A DNA stretch of 64,000 nt from contig JAUXUK010000105.1 in assembly GCA_030680805.1 (NCBI GenBank), forward strand, positions 1-64,000, written 5' to 3'. The position numbers were made by a program, and so were the translations under genes. The notes beneath the pieces are model-generated. The model was given only the letters and a program-made list of their open reading frames with translations. It had not been told where the DNA came from and made no database searches. Every line of letters begins with the position of its first letter. Within the stretch, counting starts at the first letter, position 1. This DNA is from Sulfuritalea sp. (GTDB lineage Bacteria > Pseudomonadota > Gammaproteobacteria > Burkholderiales > Rhodocyclaceae). Shown piece by piece: positions 17,140 through 25,666 of the stretch.

Positions 17140-18507
17140 TTACTGCTGGGTGGTTTCCGCCTTGATTGCGAGCCATTTTCCGGCGCGCAATTCGAGCACG
17201 TATTCCTCCAGCGATTCGAAGCGGTAGGGCTTGCCGGATTGGCGGCCCTGCTCGATCGCGACGGACCTCAGGCTGACGCGATTGCAGGCGGCGCCGGCGG
17301 CAGGATCGGCCAGCTTGCCTTCGGTCCACACGCGGCGCTGCTTGAAGTCCTTGAGGCCCTTCATGGCGGCCAGCGTGCTTTGCGCGAGCTCCTCCCGCGA
17401 GATATCGACGCCGGTCATCTTGCCTTCGTTGCCGCGCACCGTGGCTCGCACGGCTGCTTCGGGCGCAAACAGGGCAACAATCGCCGGCGCGTTGCGCCGC
17501 GCAATCGCGCCATCCAGTTGTTTCAGCCATGTCTTGGCAATCGCGGTGGCGTCGCAGCCTCCAATTGCGGCGGCGGCCGGCGGCGCAACGGGAGCGGGCG
17601 CCGGCGCCGGTGCTTTGGCGGGCGCGGCGGCAGGCGCAGCGACTGCAGGAGGCACGACGCTCGTCGCGGCTTGCGGTGCGGCGACCGGCGGCGCTTTGCG
17701 CCGCTGCTCCAGTTGCCGCTGGCTTTCCTGATCGGCTGTCTGCGAGTAGCGGTCGAGTTCGGCGTCGAATTCGCCGGGGACGTAGAAACTCGGTACCTTG
17801 TCGAGCAGGACCGGAAGCAGGATGGTCAGCAGGGCGCGCGCCCTGAAACCGTTGGCGGGTTCCTTGACCGGGGTGGGTGCGCGCACGAAACCGACCCGGC
17901 CGGCATCGATGTCGAGCGTGTTGTCGCCGACCTGCAGGGTCGTGCCGCCGCGGTTGACCTTGTCGTAGGTGCCTTCCTTGTTGGCCGTGGCCGCGGCCAG
18001 TTCGGCCGAAAGCACGTAGGGCTCGTGATCGGTGCCGCGAATGCCGATGGTGGCGGAGGGGGTGACGATGGTGTGCCCGGAGCGATTGGTGCGCGCAATC
18101 CAGCCGCTGATCACGCGCAGCGAACCGGTGAGCAGGCGCACGGTAAAGCTGTCGGTCGGCTTGTCCTCGGCGGCGAAACGCTCGGCGACGAACTCGGTGC
18201 TGGGGCGAACAGCGACCATTCCCGCATCGTCGGTCTTGAAAACGGCTTCGGCCAGGGCGGGGGCGCGTACCCGTTCGCCGACATAAACCACGTCGCCCTC
18301 GCGCAGCTTGCGTTCGCTGCCGCCACCGGATGCGGAAACGTCGCCGCGAATGCGCAGGACGGTGGCAAAGGGCTTGCCGCCGGCCTGGACCGCCGTCGGC
18401 TCGGCCGCCGACGCGAGGCCGGGCGAGCCGCTACCGGCGAGGAGACAGAACAGCCCCACGCTGATTCTGGCGAGACCCATGCTTGCGCGATTCAACGACC
18501 AATCCAT
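17140..18507 (-). CDS. FecR-domain periplasmic protein with C-terminal NTF2-like domain
   Basis: A 455-residue exported protein. The start ATG 18507 has AAAGG 6 bases upstream; a signal peptide follows (LARISVGLFCLLAGSGSPGLASA). About residues 45-190 form a FecR-type beta domain (LREGDVVYVGERVRAPALAEAVFKTDDAG in parts, HTIVTPSATIGIRGTDHE). A long Pro/Ala-rich linker (about 275-330) joins a C-terminal ~115-residue domain (WLKQLDGAIARRNAPAIVALF, KGLKDFKQRRVWTEGKL, GKWLAIKAE) with the layout of SnoaL/NTF2-like domains. FecR proteins usually transmit signals to ECF sigma factors, but no such gene is nearby, so the role is unknown. Confidence 0.82.
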   Translation of the reverse strand: MDWSLNRASMGLARISVGLFCLLAGSGSPGLASAAEPTAVQAGGKPFATVLRIRGDVSASGGGSERKLREGDVVYVGERVRAPALAEAVFKTDDAGMVAVRPSTEFVAERFAAEDKPTDSFTVRLLTGSLRVISGWIARTNRSGHTIVTPSATIGIRGTDHEPYVLSAELAAATANKEGTYDKVNRGGTTLQVGDNTLDIDAGRVGFVRAPTPVKEPANGFRARALLTILLPVLLDKVPSFYVPGEFDAELDRYSQTADQESQRQLEQRRKAPPVAAPQAATSVVPPAVAAPAAAPAKAPAPAPAPVAPPAAAAIGGCDATAIAKTWLKQLDGAIARRNAPAIVALFAPEAAVRATVRGNEGKMTGVDISREELAQSTLAAMKGLKDFKQRRVWTEGKLADPAAGAACNRVSLRSVAIEQGRQSGKPYRFESLEEYVLELRAGKWLAIKAETTQQ

Positions 18508-18640
18508 GTCTTGCCTTTGCATTCTCTGAAAAATTGAGGAGAAGTTCCCCCTGCTATTGAAGCACACTCACCGGCAATGGGCCAGAACCGGCTTCACGAA
18601 TGCCGGGACCTCGACCGCTGCGTGGTGCAATGAAGCGCGG

Positions 18641-19237
18641 CTAGGGCTCGCGCGGCCGTTGCCCAAACTGCGCCAGTTCTTCCGGCGTGTTGATGTTGCT
18701 GAACGCGTCCGCCTGATCGTCGAAGCCGACCTCGGCTACGTTCAGCGACGCGTGCCAAAGGCCCACCTTGCGTTCACCGGAATCGAGGAAGGCGGCGAGC
18801 TTCGGCAGCAGCTCGCGCCGCGCCAGACAGAATGCCCGGTGCATCTGTTTGCCGGTGCGCGGCACGGCGATATCGGCATCCTGTGCTTCCAGCGCATTAC
18901 GTAGCCGCGTGACGAGATCGGCCGGCAGGAAGGGCGAGTCGCAGGGTACGGTCACCAGCAGCGGATTCTGCGCATGCGACAGCGCCGCGTGCAATCCTGC
19001 CAGCGGGCCCGCAAAACCCTCAATCCTGTCGGGCAGCACGGGACAGCCGAACTCGCCGTAGCGCGCCAGGTTCTGGTTGGCGTTGATCAGCACCGTGCCC
19101 ACCTGGGGCGCCAGGCGCTCCAGTACCCACTGCACCAGCGGCCGGCCGCCGAGGTCCTGCAGGCCCTTGTCGATGCCGCCCATGCGCCGTCCGAGGCCGC
19201 CGGCGAGGACCACGCCGGCAATGTCCGCCTGCTTCAC
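18641..19237 (-). CDS. mobA: Molybdenum cofactor guanylyltransferase
   Basis: A 198-residue enzyme that transfers GMP to molybdopterin to make the guanine dinucleotide cofactor used by formate dehydrogenase-N. N-terminal nucleotide motif VVLAGGLGRRMGGIDKGLQ, LPDRIEGFAGPLAGL and VPCDSPFLP are diagnostic. GTG start overlapping the TGA of the zinc-ribbon gene (GTGA). It lies ~10 kb from fdnG, so the window supplies a cofactor step for its own major molybdoenzyme. Confidence 0.93.
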   Translation of the reverse strand: MKQADIAGVVLAGGLGRRMGGIDKGLQDLGGRPLVQWVLERLAPQVGTVLINANQNLARYGEFGCPVLPDRIEGFAGPLAGLHAALSHAQNPLLVTVPCDSPFLPADLVTRLRNALEAQDADIAVPRTGKQMHRAFCLARRELLPKLAAFLDSGERKVGLWHASLNVAEVGFDDQADAFSNINTPEELAQFGQRPREP

Positions 19238-19938
19238 GGCAGGGTTTCCCAAAGCATGGCGACGCCGTCGAGCAGCAGGTCGCCGATGTCGGCATTCAGC
19301 CCGCTGCCGCTGCCTCGTTGGCGCTGGCGCTGGCTGCGTTCGCGTTCGGAAAACAGGATGGCCTCGGCCAGCAGCGCCGGTTTCGGCACCGCCGCCTGCT
19401 TCAGCGCGACCCGCTGGTAGCCTGCCAGTGCCGCTTCGACCGCCTGCGGATCGAGTATCGCGATCGGTGCGCGGCAATGGCTGCAGGCACTTTCCTGGCG
19501 AATATCCACCGGCGACCCGCAACCCGTGCAGCGCACCACGCCGATGCGGGCACTGATTTCCTTGATCTCGACCGGCGTCAGCTGGCGCACGAAGCCTTTC
19601 TCGATCATGAACTGGGCAAAGGTGATGAAGCGACCGTGCTGGCCGCAACGCTGGTAGTTGAACAGCCCACTCTTGACCCGGTCCTGCGAATGGATCAGGC
19701 GTTCGTTGCAGCGCGGGCAATGCAAGGGGCTGGCCAGGGGCAGGCGCTGGTCGTCGCGGTGCTGGTGGATCAGTTTGAACAGCTCGATCACGCCGGCCGG
19801 CGCCAGGTGCAGGCTTTCATATTCGTCGAACCAGATGCCCTGGCAGCCGAAGCACAGGTCGAGGTCTACTTCGCCGGTGAGCTTGCGCGGAAAGCGATGC
19901 GTGCTCATCGGCGCGCGGCAGGAAGGGCAACTGCTCAT
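19234..19938 (-). CDS. Zinc-ribbon protein, betaproteobacterial conserved hypothetical
   Basis: A 234-residue soluble protein with at least four CxxC pairs: CPSCRAPM at the N-terminus, CFGCQGIWFDEYE (TFIIB-type zinc finger), CPRCNERL and CTGCGSPVD with CSHCRAP. The EVDLDLCFGCQGIWFDE segment is the hallmark of the zf-TFIIB family. A low-complexity Arg/Gln/Ser-rich tail precedes the end. ATG 19938 (MSSCPSC) puts the first zinc finger at the start as in relatives; ATG 19953 is an alternative. Function unknown. It is in an overlapping operon with mobA. Confidence 0.82.
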   Translation of the reverse strand: MSSCPSCRAPMSTHRFPRKLTGEVDLDLCFGCQGIWFDEYESLHLAPAGVIELFKLIHQHRDDQRLPLASPLHCPRCNERLIHSQDRVKSGLFNYQRCGQHGRFITFAQFMIEKGFVRQLTPVEIKEISARIGVVRCTGCGSPVDIRQESACSHCRAPIAILDPQAVEAALAGYQRVALKQAAVPKPALLAEAILFSERERSQRQRQRGSGSGLNADIGDLLLDGVAMLWETLP

Positions 19939-19958
19939 GTCGGATGCCGGCATTGGAT

Positions 19959-20345
19959 TCAGAAAACCAGCGTGGCCCATTCCGGATCGAGCGCGCGGGC
20001 AACGAAGGCGCTGGCGGCGACTTCGCCGCGGTATTCGGGAATCAGCTTTTCGTCGCTGGTCACCAGAGCGCCCATGGCCATCGCGCAGGCGCGAAAGCTG
20101 ACATCGAGATTCGCCGCCTGCCGCATCATGTGGTAAATCGACGTGTCGACACCCGGCCAGGGTCGCATCGAATCGGCGACCCCCGCCACCAGCAGGCGCA
20201 CCGCCGGGCCGGCGAAGTGGATTTCCACTTCGCAGTCGAAGGCCGCGGCGGCGGCGGCATGGACGAAGGGCGTGGCGCACAACTGAGGGCGCTCCGGCGT
20301 GGCCGACCAGAGCAGGATGGCGAGTTTTCGGCGATGCTCGCTCAT
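19959..20345 (-). CDS. DsrE-family protein
   Basis: A 128-residue single-domain DsrE/TusD-type protein. The Rossmann-like opening KLAILLWSATPERPQLCATPFVHA and the segment ANLDVSFRACAMAMGAL fit the family; Cys in SFRACAM occupies the position of the sulfur-carrying Cys of TusD/DsrE. That suggests sulfur transfer, though many DsrE-like proteins of this size are uncharacterised. It overlaps the lipoyl-domain gene upstream by 4 bases (ATGA) and is 21 bp before the zinc-ribbon gene. Confidence 0.8.
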   Translation of the reverse strand: MSEHRRKLAILLWSATPERPQLCATPFVHAAAAAAFDCEVEIHFAGPAVRLLVAGVADSMRPWPGVDTSIYHMMRQAANLDVSFRACAMAMGALVTSDEKLIPEYRGEVAASAFVARALDPEWATLVF

Positions 20346-20773
20346 TCAAACTCCGCGGTCGGTTCGACACGTCGAATGTGGGCGCGATACGCCGCCGCGT
20401 CGACCAGCCGGCCGCGCTCCGCCTCCCAGGCCAATGGGCGGCCGCGCACCATCCAGCCGGCCTCGTAGGGATCGCGATTGAGGATGGCGGGCCGTTCTTC
20501 GGCGGCTTCGTTGGCTTCCAGCAGCACGAAGGAAATCGGCGCGTGCACGGCGAGCACGGTCTTGGCGCATTCGACCGTGCCGAGGCCGCGCCCGAGCGCC
20601 ACCTCGGCGCCCTTCGGCTTGGCGGTGAAACCGATGATCCCGCCGGCGAGAAAGATGCCGAAGCTGCTGGCGCCGATCAGCACTTCATCACCCGCGGCGC
20701 GCACCCACATGTCATGCTCCGGATCGTAGAGCAGATCGTCGGGGATGCGGCCGTGATAGGGATTCCGCGCCAA
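20342..20773 (-). CDS. GcvH-like lipoyl-domain protein
   Basis: A 143-residue protein resembling glycine cleavage H protein, with a likely lipoyl-lysine in VECAKTVLAVHAPIS and the flanking PYEAGWMVRGRP typical of GcvH C-termini. A TTG start at 20773 is chosen because AAGGAAA lies ~6 bases upstream and the family N-terminus (DDLLYDPEHDMWVR) follows. No glycine cleavage genes are near. Pairing with a DsrE-like gene recalls lipoate-binding proteins of the sulfur-oxidising heterodisulfide-reductase-like pathway, but the rest of that pathway is absent here, so a sulfur role is only a hypothesis. lipA and lipB lie ~35 kb away. Confidence 0.8.
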   Translation of the reverse strand: MARNPYHGRIPDDLLYDPEHDMWVRAAGDEVLIGASSFGIFLAGGIIGFTAKPKGAEVALGRGLGTVECAKTVLAVHAPISFVLLEANEAAEERPAILNRDPYEAGWMVRGRPLAWEAERGRLVDAAAYRAHIRRVEPTAEFE

Positions 20774-20802
20774 ACCGGTTTCCTTTTTACGAAATGACGG
20801 CG

Positions 20803-21339
20803 TTACCGAATGACGCCGCAGGCCACGCGCTTGCCCGAGTTGCCGGCAGGCTGCGACTTGTAGTCGTCGGGATCGGCATGGATCACCACGCTGCGCTTGA
20901 GAATTCCCGCCGGGCCTTCGGTCAGCGACAGCATGTCCAGTTCGGCGGAGAGCCTGGCCTTGCCATAGCTGTCGGCGACCAGGTTGGGCATGTCGCCGGC
21001 ATGGCGATCGGCGCCGCCGTGATGTCCGTGCGACTTCCCGGTCGGATTGAAGTGTCCCTTGGCGCTGCTGGCATCCGGCGCGCTGCAATCGCCGGCTTCA
21101 TGCACGTGGAAGCCATGCTCGCCCGGCGTCAGGCCGGCAACATTGGCTTCGACGCGCAGCTTCTGGCCGACGGCCTGGAAGCTGACCGTGCCGGTGACGG
21201 TGCTGCCCGAGCGGGGTTCGAGCGTGGCCGAGGCTTTTGGCCCAGATGCATCCATGCTGGCGCAGGCAGCAAGCAGGCCGATCGCAGAAACGATGCAGCC
21301 GATACGTGCCGTGGTGTGAATCGTGTTGTCAGTATTCAT
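20803..21339 (-). CDS. sodC: Periplasmic Cu,Zn superoxide dismutase (lipoprotein)
   Basis: A 178-residue exported enzyme dismutating superoxide. The N-terminal signal ends in a lipobox (GLLAACAS). Copper/zinc ligands are readable in HGFHVHEAGDCS, AKGHFNP, the HGHHGGADRHAGDMPNL region and SVVIHADPDDY. ATG 21339 follows AAGGAGAGAG. It begins 22 bp beyond the 3' end of selC, in the same direction, so it could be reached by transcripts from selC. Confidence 0.93.
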   Translation of the reverse strand: MNTDNTIHTTARIGCIVSAIGLLAACASMDASGPKASATLEPRSGSTVTGTVSFQAVGQKLRVEANVAGLTPGEHGFHVHEAGDCSAPDASSAKGHFNPTGKSHGHHGGADRHAGDMPNLVADSYGKARLSAELDMLSLTEGPAGILKRSVVIHADPDDYKSQPAGNSGKRVACGVIR

Positions 21340-21361
21340 CAGGCTCTCTCCTTGGGTTGGT

Positions 21362-21457
21362 TGGCGGAAGAGAGCGGGAGTCGAACCCACCAGAGACCGC
21401 ATGGCGACCTCTGCCGGTTTTGAAGACCGGCCGCCCCACCGGGGAACGTTCTCTTCC
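21362..21457 (-). tRNA. selC: tRNA-Sec (anticodon TCA), selC
   Basis: A 96-base tRNA with the selenocysteine-specific build: an 8-bp acceptor stem (GGAAGAGA with TCTCTTCC), discriminator G, encoded CCA, long variable arm (AGAGGTCGCCATGCGGTCTCT region) and anticodon loop CTTCAAA, giving anticodon TCA that reads UGA. It lies 12 bp downstream of selB on the same strand, making selA-selB-selC one compact cluster. Confidence 0.97.
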
Positions 21458-21469
21458 TTTGTATACTTT

Positions 21470-23407
21470 TTATTGGTTCAGCCATGCGTGGGTCGAACTG
21501 CTGCTGCGTACTACATGCTCGTCACGCACGCGGCGAGTGTAGCCGATGCGATCAAAGAATTCGAGGATGTGGATCGCTACCTTGCGCCCGCCGCCGATGC
21601 GGTCGCGCAGGTCGGCGGCACGCGCCGCGCCGTTCGCTGCGGTGAGTTCGGCGACGAAGGCGGCGAGTTGCGAGACGGCATCGGCCGTGAAGTAGTGGTC
21701 GTGCGCCACCGGATAGAGTTCGCCGGCGCGCGCCACGCGGCGGAACAGCTGGCGCACGACGTCTTCGGCGGTGCCCGAGTCGCGGGCGATATCCCTCACG
21801 CGCGGGGGGCCGAAGGGCTGGGCGGCGAGCAGCGGCTTCAGTACGGCGAACAGGTCGCGGTCCCCCGCTGCAAGGCTGGCCTCATGCTCGGGCAGATGCA
21901 GCCAGGCGCGTGCGGCGGCAAGGCGGCCGGCGCCGAGCAACTCGGCGACTAGGGCATCGAACGCGGCACGCGCCAGGGTCGGCAGCGTCAAGCGGCGCAA
22001 GCGCTCGCGCTCGACCCCGACCATGTCCGGTGCACGCTGGTGCTCGGTGGCCAGTGCTGCGAGCAGCCTTTCGCTTAGCGCCTGCCATCCCGCTGCGGCA
22101 AAGCCGATCTGTTCCTCGCCGCTGCGCACGACGCGCAGGTTCTCGGTTTGCCACAGCGTCGCGGCTGCTTCGTCGGCCAGATTCCAGTTGGCGGCAAACC
22201 GTCCCAGATCGATGCCGGCGGCGGACTGTTCCGCGAGCAGGCGCAGGCTCGTCGCCGGGTCATCGTCGCGCAGCGCATTCAGCAGCGCCAGCCGCTGCGG
22301 GCTGCGCTTGTGCCGCGAAGGGGGAAAGCAGTCGAGCACACGGCCGCCGCCGATGCTGCGTTGCGCCGAGGCATCGCGCAGCACGAAGCGGTCACCGCGC
22401 ACCGCGAGGGTTTCGCGATCCAGCAGGATTTCCGCCAGCGCGCGGGTGCCGGGCGCGAGCAGATCGCCTTCCAGCAAGGCGACGCGGCCGGTGATGTCGG
22501 CGGCGCCCAGATGGACATGCACCGGCGTCCAGTGCTTCAGCGCCGGCTGCGTCGCGGGAACGTGGATCTCGGCCTGGAAGCGCAAGAGTGGCAAATGCGG
22601 TGGCCGCGCCGCGGCGGGGTCGACCAGCCACATGCCGCGCTCGATGTCCTTCTTTTCAAAATCGCCGGTCAGCGCCAGCGCGCAGCGGTCGCCGGCCTGC
22701 CCGTGTTCGGCTGGCCGGTCCTGCACATGCAGGCTTTTCACCCGCGCCTTGAGTCCATCGCGGCCTGCGGGCGCAATGATCGCCGTGTCGCCAGCGCCGA
22801 CTTTTCCCGAGAAGGCGGTGCCGGTAACGACGGTGCCGATGCCCGAGAGCGTGAAGCAGCGGTCGATGGCGAGTCGGAAACGGCCGTTGGTGTCGCGCGC
22901 CCGATGCGCGGCAGCAACCGCGTCGAGATGCGCGCGCAGGGCTGCCACGCCTTCGCCGGTCGTTGCCGACAGCGCAAATACCGGGCTGTCTTCGAGGCGC
23001 GTCCCGGCCAGCAATGCTGCGATCTCGCCACGCGCTTCGACGACACGCGCCGCATCGACCGCATCGCATTTGGTCAGCGCCACCGCGCCGTGGTCGAGGC
23101 CGAGCAAACCCAGTAGTTCGAGATGTTCGCGCGTCTGCGGCATCGGCCCGTCGTCGGCGGCGATCACCAGCAGCACAAAGTCGATGCCGGTGGCGCCGGC
23201 CAGCATGTTGTGGATCAGTTTTTCATGGCCCGGTACGTCGATGAAGCCGAGCACCGAACCGTCGGCCTGCGGCGCGTAGGCATAGCCGAGGTCGAGCGTG
23301 ATGCCGCGCGCCTTCTCTTCCGGCAGGCGGTCGGCATCCACGCCGGTGAGCGCCTTCACCAGCGTGGTTTTGCCGTGGTCGATGTGACCCGCGGTGCCGA
23401 TGATCAT
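21470..23407 (-). CDS. selB: Selenocysteine-specific elongation factor SelB
   Basis: A 645-residue GTPase that carries Sec-tRNA to UGA codons by binding the SECIS hairpin in the mRNA. G1 [14 protein letters not shown]3 DVPGHE and G4 LTKCD are at the N-terminus; the C-terminal ~270 residues hold the four winged-helix units that bind SECIS RNA (e.g. [40 protein letters not shown]). The stretch [11 protein letters not shown] in domain 2 is encoded by a near-perfect copy of the dispersed 24-bp repeat (22781-22805). It overlaps selA by 4 bases. Confidence 0.97.
   Translation of the reverse strand: MIIGTAGHIDHGKTTLVKALTGVDADRLPEEKARGITLDLGYAYAPQADGSVLGFIDVPGHEKLIHNMLAGATGIDFVLLVIAADDGPMPQTREHLELLGLLGLDHGAVALTKCDAVDAARVVEARGEIAALLAGTRLEDSPVFALSATTGEGVAALRAHLDAVAAAHRARDTNGRFRLAIDRCFTLSGIGTVVTGTAFSGKVGAGDTAIIAPAGRDGLKARVKSLHVQDRPAEHGQAGDRCALALTGDFEKKDIERGMWLVDPAAARPPHLPLLRFQAEIHVPATQPALKHWTPVHVHLGAADITGRVALLEGDLLAPGTRALAEILLDRETLAVRGDRFVLRDASAQRSIGGGRVLDCFPPSRHKRSPQRLALLNALRDDDPATSLRLLAEQSAAGIDLGRFAANWNLADEAAATLWQTENLRVVRSGEEQIGFAAAGWQALSERLLAALATEHQRAPDMVGVERERLRRLTLPTLARAAFDALVAELLGAGRLAAARAWLHLPEHEASLAAGDRDLFAVLKPLLAAQPFGPPRVRDIARDSGTAEDVVRQLFRRVARAGELYPVAHDHYFTADAVSQLAAFVAELTAANGAARAADLRDRIGGGRKVAIHILEFFDRIGYTRRVRDEHVVRSSSSTHAWLNQ
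22781..22805 (+). repeat. Dispersed 24-bp repeat, copy 4 (inside selB)
   Basis: CGCCGTGTC followed by GCCAGCGCCGACTTTT, one mismatch from copy 2, read on the minus strand as KVGAGDTA. Confidence 0.85.
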
Positions 23408-24801
23408 GCGCGAATGTCCAGTACCGCCAGCGACGCGGCGAACTCGCCTTCTTCCTGCGGCTGAAGGCAGCGCAAGTCGAGCAGCAGCGCGCCGTCTTCG
23501 ATGCGGCCGATGACGGGTTTCGGTAGTGCGCGCAAGGCCGCCTCGATGCGGTTCAGCACGCCGCTCTTGCGGCCCTGCGGACGGATCGCGAAGCCGGCCG
23601 ACGGCAGGCGATTCACCGGCAGCGAACCGGAGCCGATCTGCGATTTCAGCGCAACGATTTCCGCGGTTACCGGAAGTGCAGCTAGCGTCGTACGCAACGC
23701 CGGCAGCAGGCGCGCGGCCTGCGCCGCGATGTCCGTTTCGGGCCGCGTCAATTGGCGCACGGCGGTGACGCGCAGGTGCAGGCGGTCGGGATCGCGGTAG
23801 AGCGCCAGCACCGCCTCGAGCGCTGCCAACGTCAGTTTGCCGACGCGCAGGGCGCGCTTCAGCGGGTTCTTCTTGATCTTTGCAATGAGGTCCTTGCGGC
23901 CCACCAGCAGGCCGGCCTGCGGCCCGCCCAACAGCTTGTCGCCGGAGAATGTGACGAGGTCGGCGCCGGCGGCTATGGCTTCGCGGGGCGTCGGCTCGTG
24001 CGGCAGACCGTAGGCGGCGAGGTCGACGAGCGTGCCGCTGCCCAGGTCAATGACGAAGGGCAGATCGTGCTGGTGCGCCAGCGCCGCGAGTTCGGCTTCC
24101 GGTACCGCATGGGTGAAGCCGTGGATGGCGTAGTTGCTGGCATGCACCTTCATCAGCATCGCCGTGCGCGGGTTGATGCTCTCGGCGAAATCCTTGAGGT
24201 GGGTGCGGTTGGTGGTGCCGACTTCGACCAGTTTCGCTCCGGCGCGACTCATGATGTCGGGCACGCGAAAGGCACCGCCGATTTCGATCAGTTCGCCGCG
24301 CGAGACGATCACCTGCTTCTTCTGCGCCAGCGTGTTGAGCAGCAGGAACACGGCGGCGGCGTTGTTGTTCACCACGGTGGCGGCTTCGGCGCCGGTCAGT
24401 TCGCAGAGCAGTTCATCGACCACGTTGTCGCGATCGCCGCGACCGCCGGATTCGATGTCGTACTCCAGTGCGCAAGGGCTGCGTGCAGCGGCAACCAGCG
24501 CCTGCACCGCTTCCTCGGGCAGCGGCGCGCGGCCGAGGTTGGTGTGCAGCACGGTGCCGGTGAGGTTGAACACCGGGCGCAGCTTCGGCCGCATTTTCGC
24601 CGTAACGCCAGCGCCGACTTTTTCCAGCAGCGCGGATTCATTCGGCAAGGTGCCGCCGTCCTTGACAGCGGTACGCGTTGCAGCGAGAACGTCGCGAATG
24701 GTGTCGGCGACCACGGCGCGACCGTGAACGTCGGACAGGGAGGCGAGCGCCGCAGAAGACAGCAGGCGGTCGACGGAAGGAAGCTGGGAAAGTGGGTTCA
24801 T
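23404..24801 (-). CDS. selA: L-seryl-tRNA(Sec) selenium transferase
   Basis: A 465-residue PLP enzyme that converts Ser-tRNA(Sec) to Sec-tRNA(Sec) with selenophosphate. LTGTVLHTNLGRAPLPEEA, VVNNNAAAV and the PLP-lysine motif TFSGDKLLGGPQAG are diagnostic. N-terminal residues around LLEKVGAGVTAKM are encoded by a copy of the dispersed 24-bp repeat (24598-24621). The gene is divergent from the HPP gene with ~105 bp between them. No selD was found in the window. Confidence 0.97.
   Translation of the reverse strand: MNPLSQLPSVDRLLSSAALASLSDVHGRAVVADTIRDVLAATRTAVKDGGTLPNESALLEKVGAGVTAKMRPKLRPVFNLTGTVLHTNLGRAPLPEEAVQALVAAARSPCALEYDIESGGRGDRDNVVDELLCELTGAEAATVVNNNAAAVFLLLNTLAQKKQVIVSRGELIEIGGAFRVPDIMSRAGAKLVEVGTTNRTHLKDFAESINPRTAMLMKVHASNYAIHGFTHAVPEAELAALAHQHDLPFVIDLGSGTLVDLAAYGLPHEPTPREAIAAGADLVTFSGDKLLGGPQAGLLVGRKDLIAKIKKNPLKRALRVGKLTLAALEAVLALYRDPDRLHLRVTAVRQLTRPETDIAAQAARLLPALRTTLAALPVTAEIVALKSQIGSGSLPVNRLPSAGFAIRPQGRKSGVLNRIEAALRALPKPVIGRIEDGALLLDLRCLQPQEEGEFAASLAVLDIRA
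24598..24621 (+). repeat. Dispersed 24-bp repeat, copy 5 (inside selA)
   Basis: CGCCGTAAC followed by GCCAGCGCCGACTTT, read on the minus strand as KVGAGVTA. Confidence 0.85.
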
Positions 24802-24907
24802 GATTTCACCCGGACCGGGCAGAAACGAGATGGCGTTATTCTATTGGCTTCACCCGCGCTTTGCACGTCGAAAGTCGACCTTGCGCGGGTCTAAAGGGGA
24901 GCGAGCA

Positions 24908-25666
24908 ATGACCATGAGCAATCCGGCGACGCAATCGCCGTGGCAGCAGATGCTGGGTATTGAATTCAGCCCGGTGAGCCATCGCGAACGGTGGGTATCG
25001 GCGCTGGGCGGCTTTGTCGGCTTGCTCGTGATCTATTTCGTCAGCCATGCCGTGGGCGGCCCGCCGTCGGCGCCGCTGCTGATCTTTTCGATCGGCGCCT
25101 CGACCATCCTGGTGTTCGCAGTGCCGCACGGGGCGCTCTCCCAGCCCTGGCCGGTGTTCGGCGGGCATCTGGTTGCGGCGCTGATCGGCGTCGCCTGCGC
25201 CCGGCTGGTGCCGAACGCTGCACTCGCCGCGGCGCTGGCAGTGGGCCTGACCATTGTCGCGATGCATTACCTGCGCTGCATCCATCCGCCCGGCGGGGCA
25301 ACGGCCCTGGTGGCCGTGCTCGGCGGCCCTTCGGTGCAGGCGCTGGGCTTCGGTTTCGTGCTGGCGCCGGTGCTGCTCAATGTGCTGTTGTTGCTGGCGG
25401 CGGGGGTCGCCTTCAATGCGTTCTTTCCCTGGCGCCGCTACCCCGCTTTCCTCGCCCGCCAACCCGCTGTGCCGGAAGCCGCCGTCGGCTATGCGGCGAT
25501 TTCGCACGGGGACTTCGTCTTTGCCCTGACGCAGATGGATTCCTTCATCGATGTTTCCGAAGACGACCTGCTGCGCATCTACGGCCTGGCGACCGGAAGG
25601 CACCGCGAGATGGAAGAGCAGGCGGCCGCAGCCGCCCGCACCGTCAACTCTTCTGCGCCGCCTTGA
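24908..25666 (+). CDS. HPP-family inner-membrane protein
   Basis: A 252-residue membrane protein of the HPP family, named for the motif seen here as IHPPGGATAL. About five hydrophobic helices occupy residues ~35-175, followed by a soluble C-terminal tail of ~75 residues. Plant and cyanobacterial relatives are implicated in nitrite transport, but most bacterial members are uncharacterised. ATG 24908 follows AAAGGGGAGCGA. It is divergent from selA, and its last 23 bases overlap the convergent end of the thioredoxin-like gene. Confidence 0.85.
   Translation: MTMSNPATQSPWQQMLGIEFSPVSHRERWVSALGGFVGLLVIYFVSHAVGGPPSAPLLIFSIGASTILVFAVPHGALSQPWPVFGGHLVAALIGVACARLVPNAALAAALAVGLTIVAMHYLRCIHPPGGATALVAVLGGPSVQALGFGFVLAPVLLNVLLLLAAGVAFNAFFPWRRYPAFLARQPAVPEAAVGYAAISHGDFVFALTQMDSFIDVSEDDLLRIYGLATGRHREMEEQAAAAARTVNSSAPP

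Noticed and set aside
18641-19720. A longer fused protein upstream of mobA
   Set aside because: The extra N-terminal ~160 residues overlap the zinc-ribbon gene in another frame; the GTGA overlap gives a normal MobA.
21440-21457. TATAC just upstream of selC as a -10 box
   Set aside because: It lies too close to the mature tRNA 5' end; selC is more likely transcribed with selB.
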